NCBI RefSeq assembly: GCF_022023855.1
Contig: NZ_CP059450.1
Coordinates: 1,376,001 to 1,440,000 of the forward strand
Direction of reading: 5' to 3'
Length of the DNA stretch: 64,000 bases
Source: Azospirillum brasilense
GTDB lineage: Bacteria > Pseudomonadota > Alphaproteobacteria > Azospirillales > Azospirillaceae
Part shown: positions 1 to 8,043 of the stretch, in pieces
Position numbering within the stretch: the stretch's first letter is position 1
How the letters are laid out: every line of letters begins with the position of its first letter
The notes under the pieces: generated by a model
Seen by the model: the letters and a program-made list of their open reading frames with translations, nothing else
Databases searched by the model: none
What the model was told of the DNA's origin: nothing
Position numbers and translations under genes: made by a program

Positions 1-621
1 TATCTCCAGCCGCTCGCCGGGCCGCGGCTGAAGTATTTCTACGCGCCGCGCCGCTACGCCGTCGGGGAGAAGCGCAACATCCTGGCCGATCACGCGCGCG
101 GCGAGGTCATCGTCCATTTCGACGACGACGACTTCTACGCGCCCCACTATGTGGAGCGGCTGCTCGGCTGGCTGGACGCGGGCCACGACGCGGTGACCCT
201 GTCCGGCTGGTTCCTGCACAGCGCGGTGCATGGAACCTTCGGCTATTGGGACACGGCGCACGGCGGCTCGCATCACCGCTGGGGGCGGACGACCCGGTCC
301 TATGTGGAGGCCCCGGAGACACCGCCGTCCGACGACAATGTGCTGGGCTACGGCTTCTCCTACGCCTACCGGCGGTCGGTGTGGGAGGGGGTGCGCTTCC
401 CGCCGGTCAATGCCTGCGAGGACGCGCCTTTCATGAAGGCGGCGCGGGAGCGCTTCCGCGTAGCCGCCTTTCCGGACGCCGAGGGGCTGTGCCTGCACAC
501 CCTGCACGCCCGCAGCACCAGCCTGTGCCTGCCCCAATACGAATTGCCGCCCCTGCTGCTGGAGCGTTTGTTCGGACCGGAGATCACGGCTTACATGGGG
601 GTTGGGGTGGGTCAGACCTGA
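1..621 (+). CDS. Glycosyltransferase, GT2/GT-A-like (5' truncated)
   Basis: The reading frame is already open at base 1, so the true start lies outside the window; 206 codons remain before TGA at 619-621. The visible part contains an acidic run (FDDDDFY, about residues 40-46 of the fragment), which fits the metal/nucleotide-binding DxD site of GT-A glycosyltransferases, preceded by a GEKRNI stretch typical of family 2 enzymes. A later CEDAPFMKAARER segment resembles the ED motif near the catalytic base. It would transfer a sugar to a glycan in the cytoplasm. Donor and acceptor cannot be inferred. Confidence 0.75.
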   Translation, partial: YLQPLAGPRLKYFYAPRRYAVGEKRNILADHARGEVIVHFDDDDFYAPHYVERLLGWLDAGHDAVTLSGWFLHSAVHGTFGYWDTAHGGSHHRWGRTTRSYVEAPETPPSDDNVLGYGFSYAYRRSVWEGVRFPPVNACEDAPFMKAARERFRVAAFPDAEGLCLHTLHARSTSLCLPQYELPPLLLERLFGPEITAYMGVGVGQT

Positions 622-845
622 ACGTCGAGATACATGCCGCGGCGGTAATTGCGCGGCAGCGTCAGGATCCCGTTCACCAGCAGGCTGGCCAGTTCGCGGA
701 CGCTGGGGATGCGCTGGCGCCCGCCGCCGACCTGCTCCGCCCGGTTGCGGACGCCGACCGAAGCGGGCGACGCGACGCGCCCGCCCCCAACCTCGGAGCG
801 GATCGGTTCGTTGGAGCGGTCACCGGTGCGTCGCGTTTCAACCAT
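612..845 (-). CDS. Possible small hypothetical protein (77 aa)
   Basis: An open frame of 77 codons whose end overlaps the 3' end of the upstream glycosyltransferase tail-to-tail by 10 bp. The C-terminal third (RELASLLVNGILTLPRNYRR) reads like real protein, with a leucine-rich helix followed by a basic patch. The N-terminal part is low complexity and arginine/glycine rich. No family is recognised and no convincing ribosome binding site is visible. It may simply be a chance frame in GC-rich spacer DNA. Confidence 0.25.
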   Translation of the reverse strand: MVETRRTGDRSNEPIRSEVGGGRVASPASVGVRNRAEQVGGGRQRIPSVRELASLLVNGILTLPRNYRRGMYLDVQV

Positions 846-932
846 GGCCGAAATGGTACCGCAAAGGCCGCCCCACCGGCAAGGCGGAGGCGGCGCGGTC
901 CATCCGTTGTCGCGCGGAAGCGCTGATATCCA

Positions 933-951
933 CTCTCCCCTCCGGGGAGAG
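933..951. repeat. CTCTCCCC/GGGGAGAG short palindrome
   Basis: Perfect 8-bp arms around TCC, followed by GGTTATTAA. The same arm sequence recurs at about 17.1, 24.3, 33.3 and 53.4 kb, so this is one copy of a dispersed palindromic family. Confidence 0.7.
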
Positions 952-1054
952 GGTTATTAAGAGCCGGATAAGACCATCCCGATTCCCAACCGCCCCATCG
1001 CTTGACAAACTGTTATATCAGCGGTAACCGATACGTCTCTAAACCTTACGGTTT

Positions 1055-1129
1055 GGATGGGTATAGGTGGTTCGGGGCGTCGGAGGGAAGTCCATAACAA
1101 TAAGCGCCCCGACCCGCCTTCCCCCATCC
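1055..1129. other. Long imperfect inverted repeat, possible structured RNA
   Basis: Outer arms GGATGGG (1055-1061) and CCCATCC (1123-1129) enclose a TATA/TTCC internal loop. Inside is a second stem pairing 1066-1079 with 1105-1118 (14 positions, one mismatch, one G-U), with a 25-nt apical loop. A small hairpin AAACC-TTAC-GGTTT (1041-1054) precedes it, and TTGACA lies at 1002-1007 without a clear -10 box. It could be a small RNA on the + strand, a 3' structure for the efflux operon on the - strand, or a repeat copy. Confidence 0.35.
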
Positions 1130-1140
1130 TGGGCGAATCC

Positions 1141-1347
1141 TTACCGCAACCACGCGGTCAGCGCCGTCAGCGCGCTCAGCACCAGCACATAGAGCGCCAG
1201 ATCGAACAGCGGCGGGTGCCAGACCCAGCCGTAGAACCCCACCGCCCGCAGGCCGCGCCGCAGCAGGCCCGAGACGAACCAGGCCGCGATGGCCAGGATC
1301 AGCAGCGGCGGGATGAACAGCCCATAGATGTCGATTTCGCCGATCAT
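1141..1347 (-). CDS. DUF1656 small membrane protein (AaeX-like)
   Basis: A 68-residue inner-membrane protein starting MIGEIDIYGLFIPP, with two hydrophobic segments (about residues 8-28 and 48-66). This is the size and layout of DUF1656/AaeX proteins that accompany FUSC-type aromatic-acid efflux pumps. Its ATG overlaps the stop codon of the upstream FUSC gene by 4 bp (ATGA), implying translational coupling. It is the last gene of the MarR-MFP-FUSC-DUF1656 unit. The molecular role of the family is not established; it is usually taken as a pump accessory. A longer overlapping frame here is a shadow of the pump gene. Confidence 0.85.
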   Translation of the reverse strand: MIGEIDIYGLFIPPLLILAIAAWFVSGLLRRGLRAVGFYGWVWHPPLFDLALYVLVLSALTALTAWLR

Positions 1348-3416
1348 GCGGTCACCGGTTCGCGGAGCGATTCGCTGGAGGGGTCGGGGGCGGCGAAGGT
1401 CAGGTGCGGAAACAGCGCGCGGCGCAGCCCGGCCAGCGCGATCACCGCGCGGTCGCGCTCCGCCGACCACGGCTCGGCCGACAGGTTGGACAGGGCGGCG
1501 TCCATCATCGGCAGGACCTCCGCCGGGGGCGTGCCGAGGCGGCGGCTGGACAGGCCGCGGAAATGCTGCCCCACCGCGCCTAGCAGCCGCGCCACATGGG
1601 GCGCCGCCGGGCCGCCCAGCGCGCGGCGGGCGCGCTGCAGCTCCGCCACGTTCAGCCCGACGCGCAGGTCGTTCACCGCGTCCGCCGCCGCCAGATCCTG
1701 CTGCGGACCGGCCAGCGCCAGACGGGAGGAGAGCAGCCCCACCCGGTCGAGCATCCGGTTCTCGAAACTGCCCACCGGAATGCCGGAACGGGCGGCGGTC
1801 ATCGCCGCGATCTCGCTCCAGCCGGCGCGGAGCAGGCGCCGGGCGCTCCACGCCGCGCCGACCGAGCGGCAGAGCTGGGTGACCAGCAGCGCCGTGGCGA
1901 TGCCCACCACCTGCGCGACGGTGCTGTTGAGGAAGGAGGCGAAATCCCCTGTTCCGAGGTCGAGCAGGCTGAGCGAACCGACCACCCCCATCAGCAGGGC
2001 CATTGCCTTGCCCATGGTCGCCGGCCGCGCCACGAAGACGCCCAACACCAGGAAGGTCGGGGCGAGGCCCAGCACCAGCATGGGGAAGCTGTCGAAGGAC
2101 GGCAGCACGACCAGCAGGTAGAAGGCCGCCAGCGGCACCGACAGCAGGGTGAAGACCAGGAACAGGCGGATGCCGGGTGCGGGATCGTCCAGCGAGGCGA
2201 AGAAGCAGCAGAAGACCGCGGTCATCATCGCCGCCGCCGATCCCGACGACCAGCCCGTGCCGATCCAGAAGGCGCAGACCACCGTGATCCCGAGCAGCGC
2301 CGCGAAGCCCGACCACAGCGCCATGCCGGCGTCCAGATGGAAGACGTCGCGCGAGCGGCGGCGGGTCAGCGGGTCGAGGCGCTCCGGCAGGCCGCTCTTG
2401 CCGTCGCGGATGTGCGCCCGCAGGTCGCGGCAGTCCTGGTGGATGTCCACCAGCGAGCGCAGCCGGGTCAGCAGATTGAGAAGCGTCGCCTCCTTCCAAC
2501 CGGTGTCTGCGCCGATGGCCGGGGACAGCCGGGCGATCTCCGCGCGCAGGCGGTCGGCGCCGCCCTCCTCATTGTCACCACCCACCCAACGGTCGAGATC
2601 GGCCAGCAGGACGGAAACCTCGGCGGGCAACTGGCCACGCAGGGCGTCCAGCCGGTCCTCGATGCCCGCGGTTAGCGGCAGCAGATAGGCCATGCGGTCC
2701 TGCATCGCCCGCACCGCGCGCGTCATCCAGCGCACCTCCGACGTGTCGTAGGGCAGATGGGTCGCCATGACGCGCAGTTCGGTGATGTCGCGGGCGAGCT
2801 TCTGGCGCTCCTGCGCATTGGCCGCCCCTTCCGGCGCCCGCTCGCGCGACAGGGCCTCGCGGGTCCAGCGCTCGGCGTCGCGCAGCGTGGCGTCCAGCCG
2901 GCCGAGCAGCGCCGGCCCGACGCTCTGCGGGAAGACGACGCTGTGCACCACGGTGGCGCAGAGGATGCCGATCAGGATCTCCTCGACGCGGGCCAGACCG
3001 GTGTCGAAGATGGTCGACGGGTCGGTCACCGCGGGAAAGCCGATCAGGCCGATGGTGTAGCCGGCCAGCATGAACAGATAGCTGCGCGGCGTGCGGTCGA
3101 GCAGCGAGATGAACAGGCAGACCGCCACCCACAGCCCCAGGGCCAGGGTCAGCAGCTCCGGCGAATCGGCGAGCGCCGGAACCAGGGCGATGGCCCCGGC
3201 GCAGCCCAGCGCCGTTCCGGCGACGCGGAAGACCGCCTTCGACCGCACCGCGCCTGACAGCGGGCCGGAGACGATATAGGCGGTCGCCATCGCCCAGAAG
3301 GGCCGCGGCAGCCCCATGGAGAAGGCGATGTAGAGCGCCGCCATGGCCGCCGCGAAGGCCTTGACCGAGAACAGCGCCTCGCTCAGCGAAACCAGTTTCA
3401 GGGCGGGCGTCTTCAT
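1344..3416 (-). CDS. FUSC-family efflux pump (AaeB/YccS-like)
   Basis: A 690-residue protein with an N-terminal block of membrane helices (about residues 15-170), a long cytoplasmic helical segment, then a second membrane block (about 365-505) and a soluble tail. This duplicated layout is that of the fusaric acid resistance/AaeB aromatic carboxylic acid exporters. The start codon overlaps the stop of the membrane fusion protein gene (ATGA), and its own stop overlaps the DUF1656 start, so three pump genes are coupled. Likely substrates are weak aromatic acids or related toxic compounds, inferred from family only. Confidence 0.85.
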   Translation of the reverse strand: MKTPALKLVSLSEALFSVKAFAAAMAALYIAFSMGLPRPFWAMATAYIVSGPLSGAVRSKAVFRVAGTALGCAGAIALVPALADSPELLTLALGLWVAVCLFISLLDRTPRSYLFMLAGYTIGLIGFPAVTDPSTIFDTGLARVEEILIGILCATVVHSVVFPQSVGPALLGRLDATLRDAERWTREALSRERAPEGAANAQERQKLARDITELRVMATHLPYDTSEVRWMTRAVRAMQDRMAYLLPLTAGIEDRLDALRGQLPAEVSVLLADLDRWVGGDNEEGGADRLRAEIARLSPAIGADTGWKEATLLNLLTRLRSLVDIHQDCRDLRAHIRDGKSGLPERLDPLTRRRSRDVFHLDAGMALWSGFAALLGITVVCAFWIGTGWSSGSAAAMMTAVFCCFFASLDDPAPGIRLFLVFTLLSVPLAAFYLLVVLPSFDSFPMLVLGLAPTFLVLGVFVARPATMGKAMALLMGVVGSLSLLDLGTGDFASFLNSTVAQVVGIATALLVTQLCRSVGAAWSARRLLRAGWSEIAAMTAARSGIPVGSFENRMLDRVGLLSSRLALAGPQQDLAAADAVNDLRVGLNVAELQRARRALGGPAAPHVARLLGAVGQHFRGLSSRRLGTPPAEVLPMMDAALSNLSAEPWSAERDRAVIALAGLRRALFPHLTFAAPDPSSESLREPVTA

Positions 3417-4318
3417 TGCTTGGCCACCCGCTCGGCGGGCGCCCCCTGCTCCGTCTCCCGCACCACCTCGACGGTCACGGTGCGCCCGGCGACGAGGTCG
3501 CGGGGATCGGGCACCTGCTCCAGAGCGACGCGCACGGGGATGCGCTGGGCCAGACGGACCCAGTTGAAGGTCGGGTTGACGTTGGGCAGCAGGCCCGTGC
3601 CATCGGTGCGGTCGCGGTCGACGATGGCGTGGGTCACGCTGTCGACCCGTCCGGTCAGCCGCTCCGGCTCGCCCATGATGGTGACGCGGACCGGATCGCC
3701 AATGCGGATGCGCGGCAGCTTGGTCTCTTCGAAATAGCCGACGACGTAGAAGGAATGGCGGTCGATCACCGCGACCACCGGCTGGCCCGCCGTCACGTAG
3801 TTGCCGGCCTTGAGCTGGAGATTGGTGACGAAGCCGTCCACCGTCGCCCGCACCTCCGTCCGCTCCAGGTTGAAGCGGGCGAGGTCGAGCGCCGCCTCCA
3901 TCTGGCGCGCGGCGGCGGCGGCCTTCGCCTGGGCGGCAGCGACCTCCTGCCGCTGGGCGGTGGAGACGACGTTGTTGCCGAGTTGCGCGTAGCGGTCGGC
4001 CTCGGCCTTGCGGAAGGACAGCTCGGCGCGCGCGCTTTCCAGGTTGGCCTCGGCCTGATCAACGGCGAGGCGGTAGCGGCTGGGGTCGACGACGAACAGG
4101 ACGTCGCCCTTGCGGACCGCCTGATTGTCGATGACCTGCACCTCGGTCACCAGACCGGCGACGTCGGAGGACACCTGCACCACGTCGGCCCGCACCCGCC
4201 CGTCGCGGGTCCAGGGCTCGTTCATGTAGTAGTCCCACAGCCACCAGCCGCCGCCGACGGCGCCCAGCGTGACGACCAGCGTGACCGTGATCCGAATGAG
4301 GAGGGGGAAGATTTTCAC
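3413..4318 (-). CDS. HlyD-family membrane fusion protein (AaeA-like)
   Basis: The periplasmic adaptor of the efflux system. A GTG start at 4316-4318 is chosen because AAGGA sits at suitable spacing upstream; an in-frame ATG at 4363 would add 15 residues without a good site. The 301-residue product starts MKIFPLLIRITV with one N-terminal membrane helix. It then shows a biotinyl-lipoyl-like half (about 40-80), a helical hairpin rich in Ala/Glu (about 80-145), a second lipoyl half (VDGFVTNLQLKAGNYV) and a beta-barrel. It overlaps the FUSC gene by 4 bp and presumably links that pump to an outer-membrane channel not encoded here. Confidence 0.88.
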   Translation of the reverse strand: MKIFPLLIRITVTLVVTLGAVGGGWWLWDYYMNEPWTRDGRVRADVVQVSSDVAGLVTEVQVIDNQAVRKGDVLFVVDPSRYRLAVDQAEANLESARAELSFRKAEADRYAQLGNNVVSTAQRQEVAAAQAKAAAAARQMEAALDLARFNLERTEVRATVDGFVTNLQLKAGNYVTAGQPVVAVIDRHSFYVVGYFEETKLPRIRIGDPVRVTIMGEPERLTGRVDSVTHAIVDRDRTDGTGLLPNVNPTFNWVRLAQRIPVRVALEQVPDPRDLVAGRTVTVEVVRETEQGAPAERVAKQ

Positions 4319-4408
4319 CGTGGTTCGTCCTTGCGCTCGACCGGCGCGGCCGGGAGCGATCATTCCGTATCCCGCCGCTGCGGAACGCGCTGCTGTGTAG
4401 AACCGCCG

Positions 4409-4873
4409 TCAGCCCTTCATGGCTCGGGCGTTCGACTCGATCGCCGCCATGACGCGCACCGCGCCGGCGATCTCCGGGCCGGAGGCGCCTTGGAGCAGGC
4501 GGCGGCGCACGTCGTTCAGCGCGGCGTTCACCCGGGCCAGCAGGTCGCGGCCCTGGTCCGTCAGGTGCAGCGTCTTGGCCCGCCGGTCGTCCGGGGCCTC
4601 CCGGCGCTCGACCAGCTTCGCGGCCTCCAGGCTGTCGAGCAGCCGGACCAGCGACGGCCCCTCCACCCCCATCTCCTCGGCCAGCTCGCGCTGGCGCATC
4701 CCGTCGCCGAGTTCGTTCAGAAGCATCAGCGGCGAGATGACGGAGGAGGAAAAGCCGCTCTCCGCCAGCACCTTGTTCGCTTCGCGCCGCCACAGATGGG
4801 CGGCGCGGAACAGGTGGATGCCGAAGTTGGACGGAAAGTCCGGGGCGGGGGCGGACGGGTTATTCGATTTCAT
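4409..4873 (-). CDS. MarR-family transcriptional regulator
   Basis: A 154-residue winged-helix protein. The helix-turn-helix region (GDGMRQRELAEEMGVEGPSL) and the wing with the DDRRAKTLHLTDQG signature are typical of MarR. It is transcribed ahead of the MFP, FUSC and DUF1656 genes, so it most likely represses this efflux operon and its own gene and responds to aromatic ligands. A small palindrome lies 9 bp upstream of its start codon (separate entry). The ligand is unknown. Confidence 0.9.
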   Translation of the reverse strand: MKSNNPSAPAPDFPSNFGIHLFRAAHLWRREANKVLAESGFSSSVISPLMLLNELGDGMRQRELAEEMGVEGPSLVRLLDSLEAAKLVERREAPDDRRAKTLHLTDQGRDLLARVNAALNDVRRRLLQGASGPEIAGAVRVMAAIESNARAMKG

Positions 4874-4882
4874 GCCTATTTA

Positions 4883-4895
4883 ATAGCTTTGCTAT
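4883..4895. promoter_or_regulatory. Candidate MarR operator
   Basis: Perfect inverted repeat ATAGC-TTT-GCTAT in an AT-rich patch directly upstream of the marR-like start codon. Position and symmetry suit autorepression of the efflux operon; there is no experimental support. Confidence 0.5.
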
Positions 4896-4930
4896 CTATT
4901 TTCAGCAAGACGCCCCACCCCGCCGCTCGG

Positions 4931-5830
4931 TCATTGCAGGCATGCGCGCATCCGCGGCGTCATGTGATCGAGGAAGGCGCGGACCCGGTGCGGCACCCGT
5001 TCCCGCCCGGTGTAGACGGCGTGGATCTCCTCGCGATCCACCAGCACATCGTCGAGGACGCTGACCAGCCGCCCGGCGGCAAGGTCGTTGCGGATGTGGT
5101 ACTCGGCCAGCCGGGCCAGCCCAAGGCCGAGCAGGGCCATGTGGCGCACCGTCTCGCCGTTGTTGGCGACGATGCGCGTGTCGATCTCGCGGTCGATTAG
5201 CCGCCCGCCGGACTTCAACGGCCAGACCGCGGCGGCGCGGCGGAAGTTGAAGCCCAGGCAGTCGTGGCGCTCCAGGTCGGCGGCGCTCTCCGGCCGGCCC
5301 ATGCGCTCCAGATAGTCCGGCGACGCCACGATGCGCCGCCGCACGTCGCCCAGCCGCACCGCCAGCAACGCCGAGTCGGACAGCCGCCCGGCGCGGAAAG
5401 CCACGTCGGTCCGCGCCGCGTAGAGGTCCACCACCTCGTCGGTCAGGGTCAGGTCCAGGCGGATGCCGGGATAGACCCGCGTGAAGTCGGGCAGCAGCGG
5501 CAGCAGGCAATGCCGCCCGAAGGGCACCGACACGCTGATGCGGATCAGGCCGGTGGGCGAACGGGCGCCGCCCGCCACCTCCGCCTCCATGGCGTCGAGG
5601 TCGCCCAGCAGGCTCTCGGCCCGCTCGCGGTACAACTCCCCCTCCGCGGTCAGGCGCAGCCGACGGGTGGAGCGTTCGACCAGCCGCACGCCGAGCCGCT
5701 CCTCCAACCGGGTCACCAGCTTGGCGGTGGAGGACGGGGTCATGCCGACCTCGCGCCCGGCGGCGCTGAAGCTGCCCAGCGCCGCGACGCGCAGGAAGAC
5801 CCTCATGTCCCAGGCGCGGCTGTCGCTCAT
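4931..5830 (-). CDS. LysR-family transcriptional regulator
   Basis: A 299-residue LysR regulator. The start MSDSRAWDMRVFLRV is chosen because the HTH begins in register there; a longer frame to 5953 would add 41 residues not expected in the family. The N-terminal HTH (LGSFSAAGREVGMTPSSTAK) is followed by the linker helix and a substrate-binding-like effector domain (about 90-290). It is divergent from an MFS exporter and aldo/keto reductase with a 129-bp shared gap holding a perfect 15-bp palindrome. It probably controls both directions. The inducer is unknown. Confidence 0.9.
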   Translation of the reverse strand: MSDSRAWDMRVFLRVAALGSFSAAGREVGMTPSSTAKLVTRLEERLGVRLVERSTRRLRLTAEGELYRERAESLLGDLDAMEAEVAGGARSPTGLIRISVSVPFGRHCLLPLLPDFTRVYPGIRLDLTLTDEVVDLYAARTDVAFRAGRLSDSALLAVRLGDVRRRIVASPDYLERMGRPESAADLERHDCLGFNFRRAAAVWPLKSGGRLIDREIDTRIVANNGETVRHMALLGLGLARLAEYHIRNDLAAGRLVSVLDDVLVDREEIHAVYTGRERVPHRVRAFLDHMTPRMRACLQ

Positions 5831-5853
5831 CGGGTGTGCCCTTTCGCCGATCT

Positions 5854-5868
5854 TGTCATTGAATGACA
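5854..5868. promoter_or_regulatory. Candidate LysR box
   Basis: Perfect inverted repeat TGTCATT-G-AATGACA in the gap between the divergent LysR and MFS genes. It contains the T-N11-A geometry (T54/A66 and T56/A68) expected of LysR sites. Confidence 0.6.
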
Positions 5869-5959
5869 CGATCATGCGAAAACGGACGGCATTCCGCATC
5901 CCGTCCTTTTGGCTCATCTGATGCGTCCTGCACAGCTCGCATGGATGGAGCATTCAGTC

Positions 5960-7153
5960 ATGCCACTCGCACTGCTGGCGCTGGCGATCAGCGCCTACGC
6001 CATCGGGACGACCGAGTTCGTCGTCGTCGGCCTGCTTCCGACCGTCGCCACCGACCTGAACGTCAGCCTGCCGATGGCTGGCATGGTGGTCAGCGTCTAC
6101 GCCCTGGGAGTCACCGTCGGCGCCCCGGTCCTGACCGCGCTGACCGGCCGGCTGCGGCGCAAGCCGCTGCTGCTCGGCCTGATGGGCCTCTTCATCGCCG
6201 GCAACCTGCTGGCCGGGGTCAGCCCCAATTACGAGACGCTGCTGGCCGCCCGCGTGCTCAGCGCCTTCGCCCACGGCGTCTTCTTCTCGGTCGGCGCGAC
6301 CATCGCCGCCGATCTGGTGCCGGAGGACAAGCGGGCCTCGGCCATCGCCATGATGTTCTCCGGCCTGACCATTGCCATCGTCACCGGCGTGCCGATGGGC
6401 ACCTGGATCGGCCAGAATTTCGGCTGGCGCGCCACCTTCCTGGCGGTCTCCGCTCTGGGCGTGATCGGCGCGCTGGGCGTCGCGGCGCTCGTCCCGGCGA
6501 AGCTCAGCCAGCCGCCGGCCGCCGGCCTCGGCACGCAGGTCCGCGTGCTGGCCAAGCCGCGCCTGCTGCTGGCCTTCGCCATCACGGCACTGGGCTATGG
6601 CGGCACTTTCGTCGCCTTCACCTATCTGGCGCCGATCCTGGAGACGATCACCGGCTTTTCCAACGGCACGGTCAGCCTCGTCCTGGTGCTCTACGGGGCG
6701 GCCATCGCGGTCGGCAACATGGTGGGCGGCAAGCTCGCCAACCGCAACCCGGTCCGCGCGCTGGCCTGGCTGTTCGCCCTTCAGGCGGTGGTGCTGATCG
6801 TCTTCACCTTCACCGCCTCCAGCCCGGTCCCGGCGCTGGTCACCCTGGCCGGCATGGGCGCGCTGGCCTTCGCCAATGTGCCGGGGCTCCAGCTCTACGT
6901 CGTGCAGCTGGCGCAGCGCCACGCGCCCGGCGCGGTGGACGTGGCCTCGGCCCTGAACATCGCCGCTTTCAACCTGGGCATCGCCGCCGGCGCCTTCTTC
7001 GGCGGGCAGGTGGTGGACAGCGCGCTCGGCCTCGCGGCAACACCGTGGGTGGGTGGGCTGTTCGTGCTGGGTGGGCTGGCGCTGACCCTGCTCAGCGGCG
7101 CGCTCGACCGTAAGGACGGGCGCCGCAGCGAGGCTGTCGCCCAGCCTGCGTGA
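5960..7153 (+). CDS. MFS transporter, DHA1 type
   Basis: A 397-residue major facilitator protein with 12 predicted membrane helices. The start at 5960 (MPLALLALAISAYAIGTTEF) is preferred because GGAG lies 9 bp upstream; earlier in-frame ATGs would add a non-hydrophobic leader. The TEFVVVGLLPTVATDLNVS start is typical of the AraJ/YdhP/PbuE-like drug/sugar efflux group. It likely exports a small toxic or metabolic compound by proton antiport. It precedes an aldo/keto reductase on the same strand and is divergent from a LysR gene, a common reductase-exporter-regulator arrangement. Confidence 0.88.
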   Translation: MPLALLALAISAYAIGTTEFVVVGLLPTVATDLNVSLPMAGMVVSVYALGVTVGAPVLTALTGRLRRKPLLLGLMGLFIAGNLLAGVSPNYETLLAARVLSAFAHGVFFSVGATIAADLVPEDKRASAIAMMFSGLTIAIVTGVPMGTWIGQNFGWRATFLAVSALGVIGALGVAALVPAKLSQPPAAGLGTQVRVLAKPRLLLAFAITALGYGGTFVAFTYLAPILETITGFSNGTVSLVLVLYGAAIAVGNMVGGKLANRNPVRALAWLFALQAVVLIVFTFTASSPVPALVTLAGMGALAFANVPGLQLYVVQLAQRHAPGAVDVASALNIAAFNLGIAAGAFFGGQVVDSALGLAATPWVGGLFVLGGLALTLLSGALDRKDGRRSEAVAQPA

Positions 7154-7209
7154 TACCCGGTCGGCCTGATACACTGACAAAAACTCGGCATTCGAGAGGA
7201 TCGAGACCA

Positions 7210-8034
7210 ATGCACGACGTCACCGCCAACGGCGCCTCCATTCCCGCCCTCGGCTTCGGCACCTTCCGCATGAGCGGCCCCGACGTGCTGCGCATGGTAC
7301 CGGAGGTCCTGAAGCTCGGCTTCCGCCACATCGACACCGCGCAGATCTACGGCAACGAGAGCGAGGTCGGCGAGGCCATCAAGACGTCCGGCCTGCCGCG
7401 CGGCGAGGTCTTCCTGACCACCAAGGTCTGGGTCAGCAACTACAAGGCCGACGATTTCCGCCGCTCGGTGGACGAAAGTCTGGCGAAGCTGCGGACCGAC
7501 TACGTCGACCTGCTGCTGCTCCACTGGCCGAACGAGGCCGTTGCGCTCGCCGAGCAGATCGAGTCGCTGAACGCCGTCCGGGCCGCCGGCAAGACCCGTC
7601 ACATTGGCGTCAGCAACTTCAATCGGGCCCTGCTGGACGAATCCGTGCGCCTCAGCAAGGCGCCCATCGTGACCAACCAGATCGAATACCACCCCTACAT
7701 CGACCAGTCGGTGATGCTGGAGGCGGCGCGCCGCCACGGCCAGTCCGTCACTGCCTATTATGCCATGGCCGACGGCAAGGTCTTCAAGGACCCGGTGCTG
7801 ACCGACATCGCCGCCCGGCTGGGCAAGAGCCCCGCCCAGGTGGTCCTGCGCTGGCTGGTCCAGCAGGAGGGGGTGATCGCCCTGTCGAAGACGGTCGGCG
7901 ATAAGCGCGCCGCCGAGAACCTCGCCATCTTCGACTTCGCGCTGTCGGATGCGGACATGGCGGCCATCCGTGGCCTCGCCCGCCCCGACGGGCGGATCGT
8001 CAGCCCGGACGGTCTGGCGCCGGTCTGGGACTGA
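7210..8034 (+). CDS. Aldo/keto reductase (DkgB-like)
   Basis: A 274-residue NADPH-dependent reductase of the AKR superfamily. The catalytic tetrad is visible: D42 and Y47 (DTAQIYGNE), K72 (TTKVWV) and H105 (LLLHWP). Length and the GFRHIDTAQIYGNE motif match the 2,5-diketogluconate/methylglyoxal reductase group. The start ATG has GAGAGGA upstream. It follows the MFS gene by 56 bp and probably belongs to the same LysR-controlled unit, detoxifying a reactive carbonyl. The substrate is not determinable from sequence. Confidence 0.88.
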   Translation: MHDVTANGASIPALGFGTFRMSGPDVLRMVPEVLKLGFRHIDTAQIYGNESEVGEAIKTSGLPRGEVFLTTKVWVSNYKADDFRRSVDESLAKLRTDYVDLLLLHWPNEAVALAEQIESLNAVRAAGKTRHIGVSNFNRALLDESVRLSKAPIVTNQIEYHPYIDQSVMLEAARRHGQSVTAYYAMADGKVFKDPVLTDIAARLGKSPAQVVLRWLVQQEGVIALSKTVGDKRAAENLAIFDFALSDADMAAIRGLARPDGRIVSPDGLAPVWD

Positions 8035-8043
8035 CGTCCGGGG

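Larger units (their letters stand above)
846..1140. other. Intergenic region with repeat and structured element
   Basis: No credible gene. It contains a short CTCTCCCC-TCC-GGGGAGAG palindrome (933-951), a TTGACA hexamer at 1002-1007, and a long imperfect inverted repeat at 1055-1129, listed separately. The stretch around 960-1060 is richer in A+T than the flanking genes. Confidence 0.6.

Noticed and set aside
1141..2499. 452-codon minus frame covering the DUF1656 gene and part of the pump gene
   Set aside because: Only its last 68 codons match a real protein family; the remainder is out of frame with the FUSC gene.
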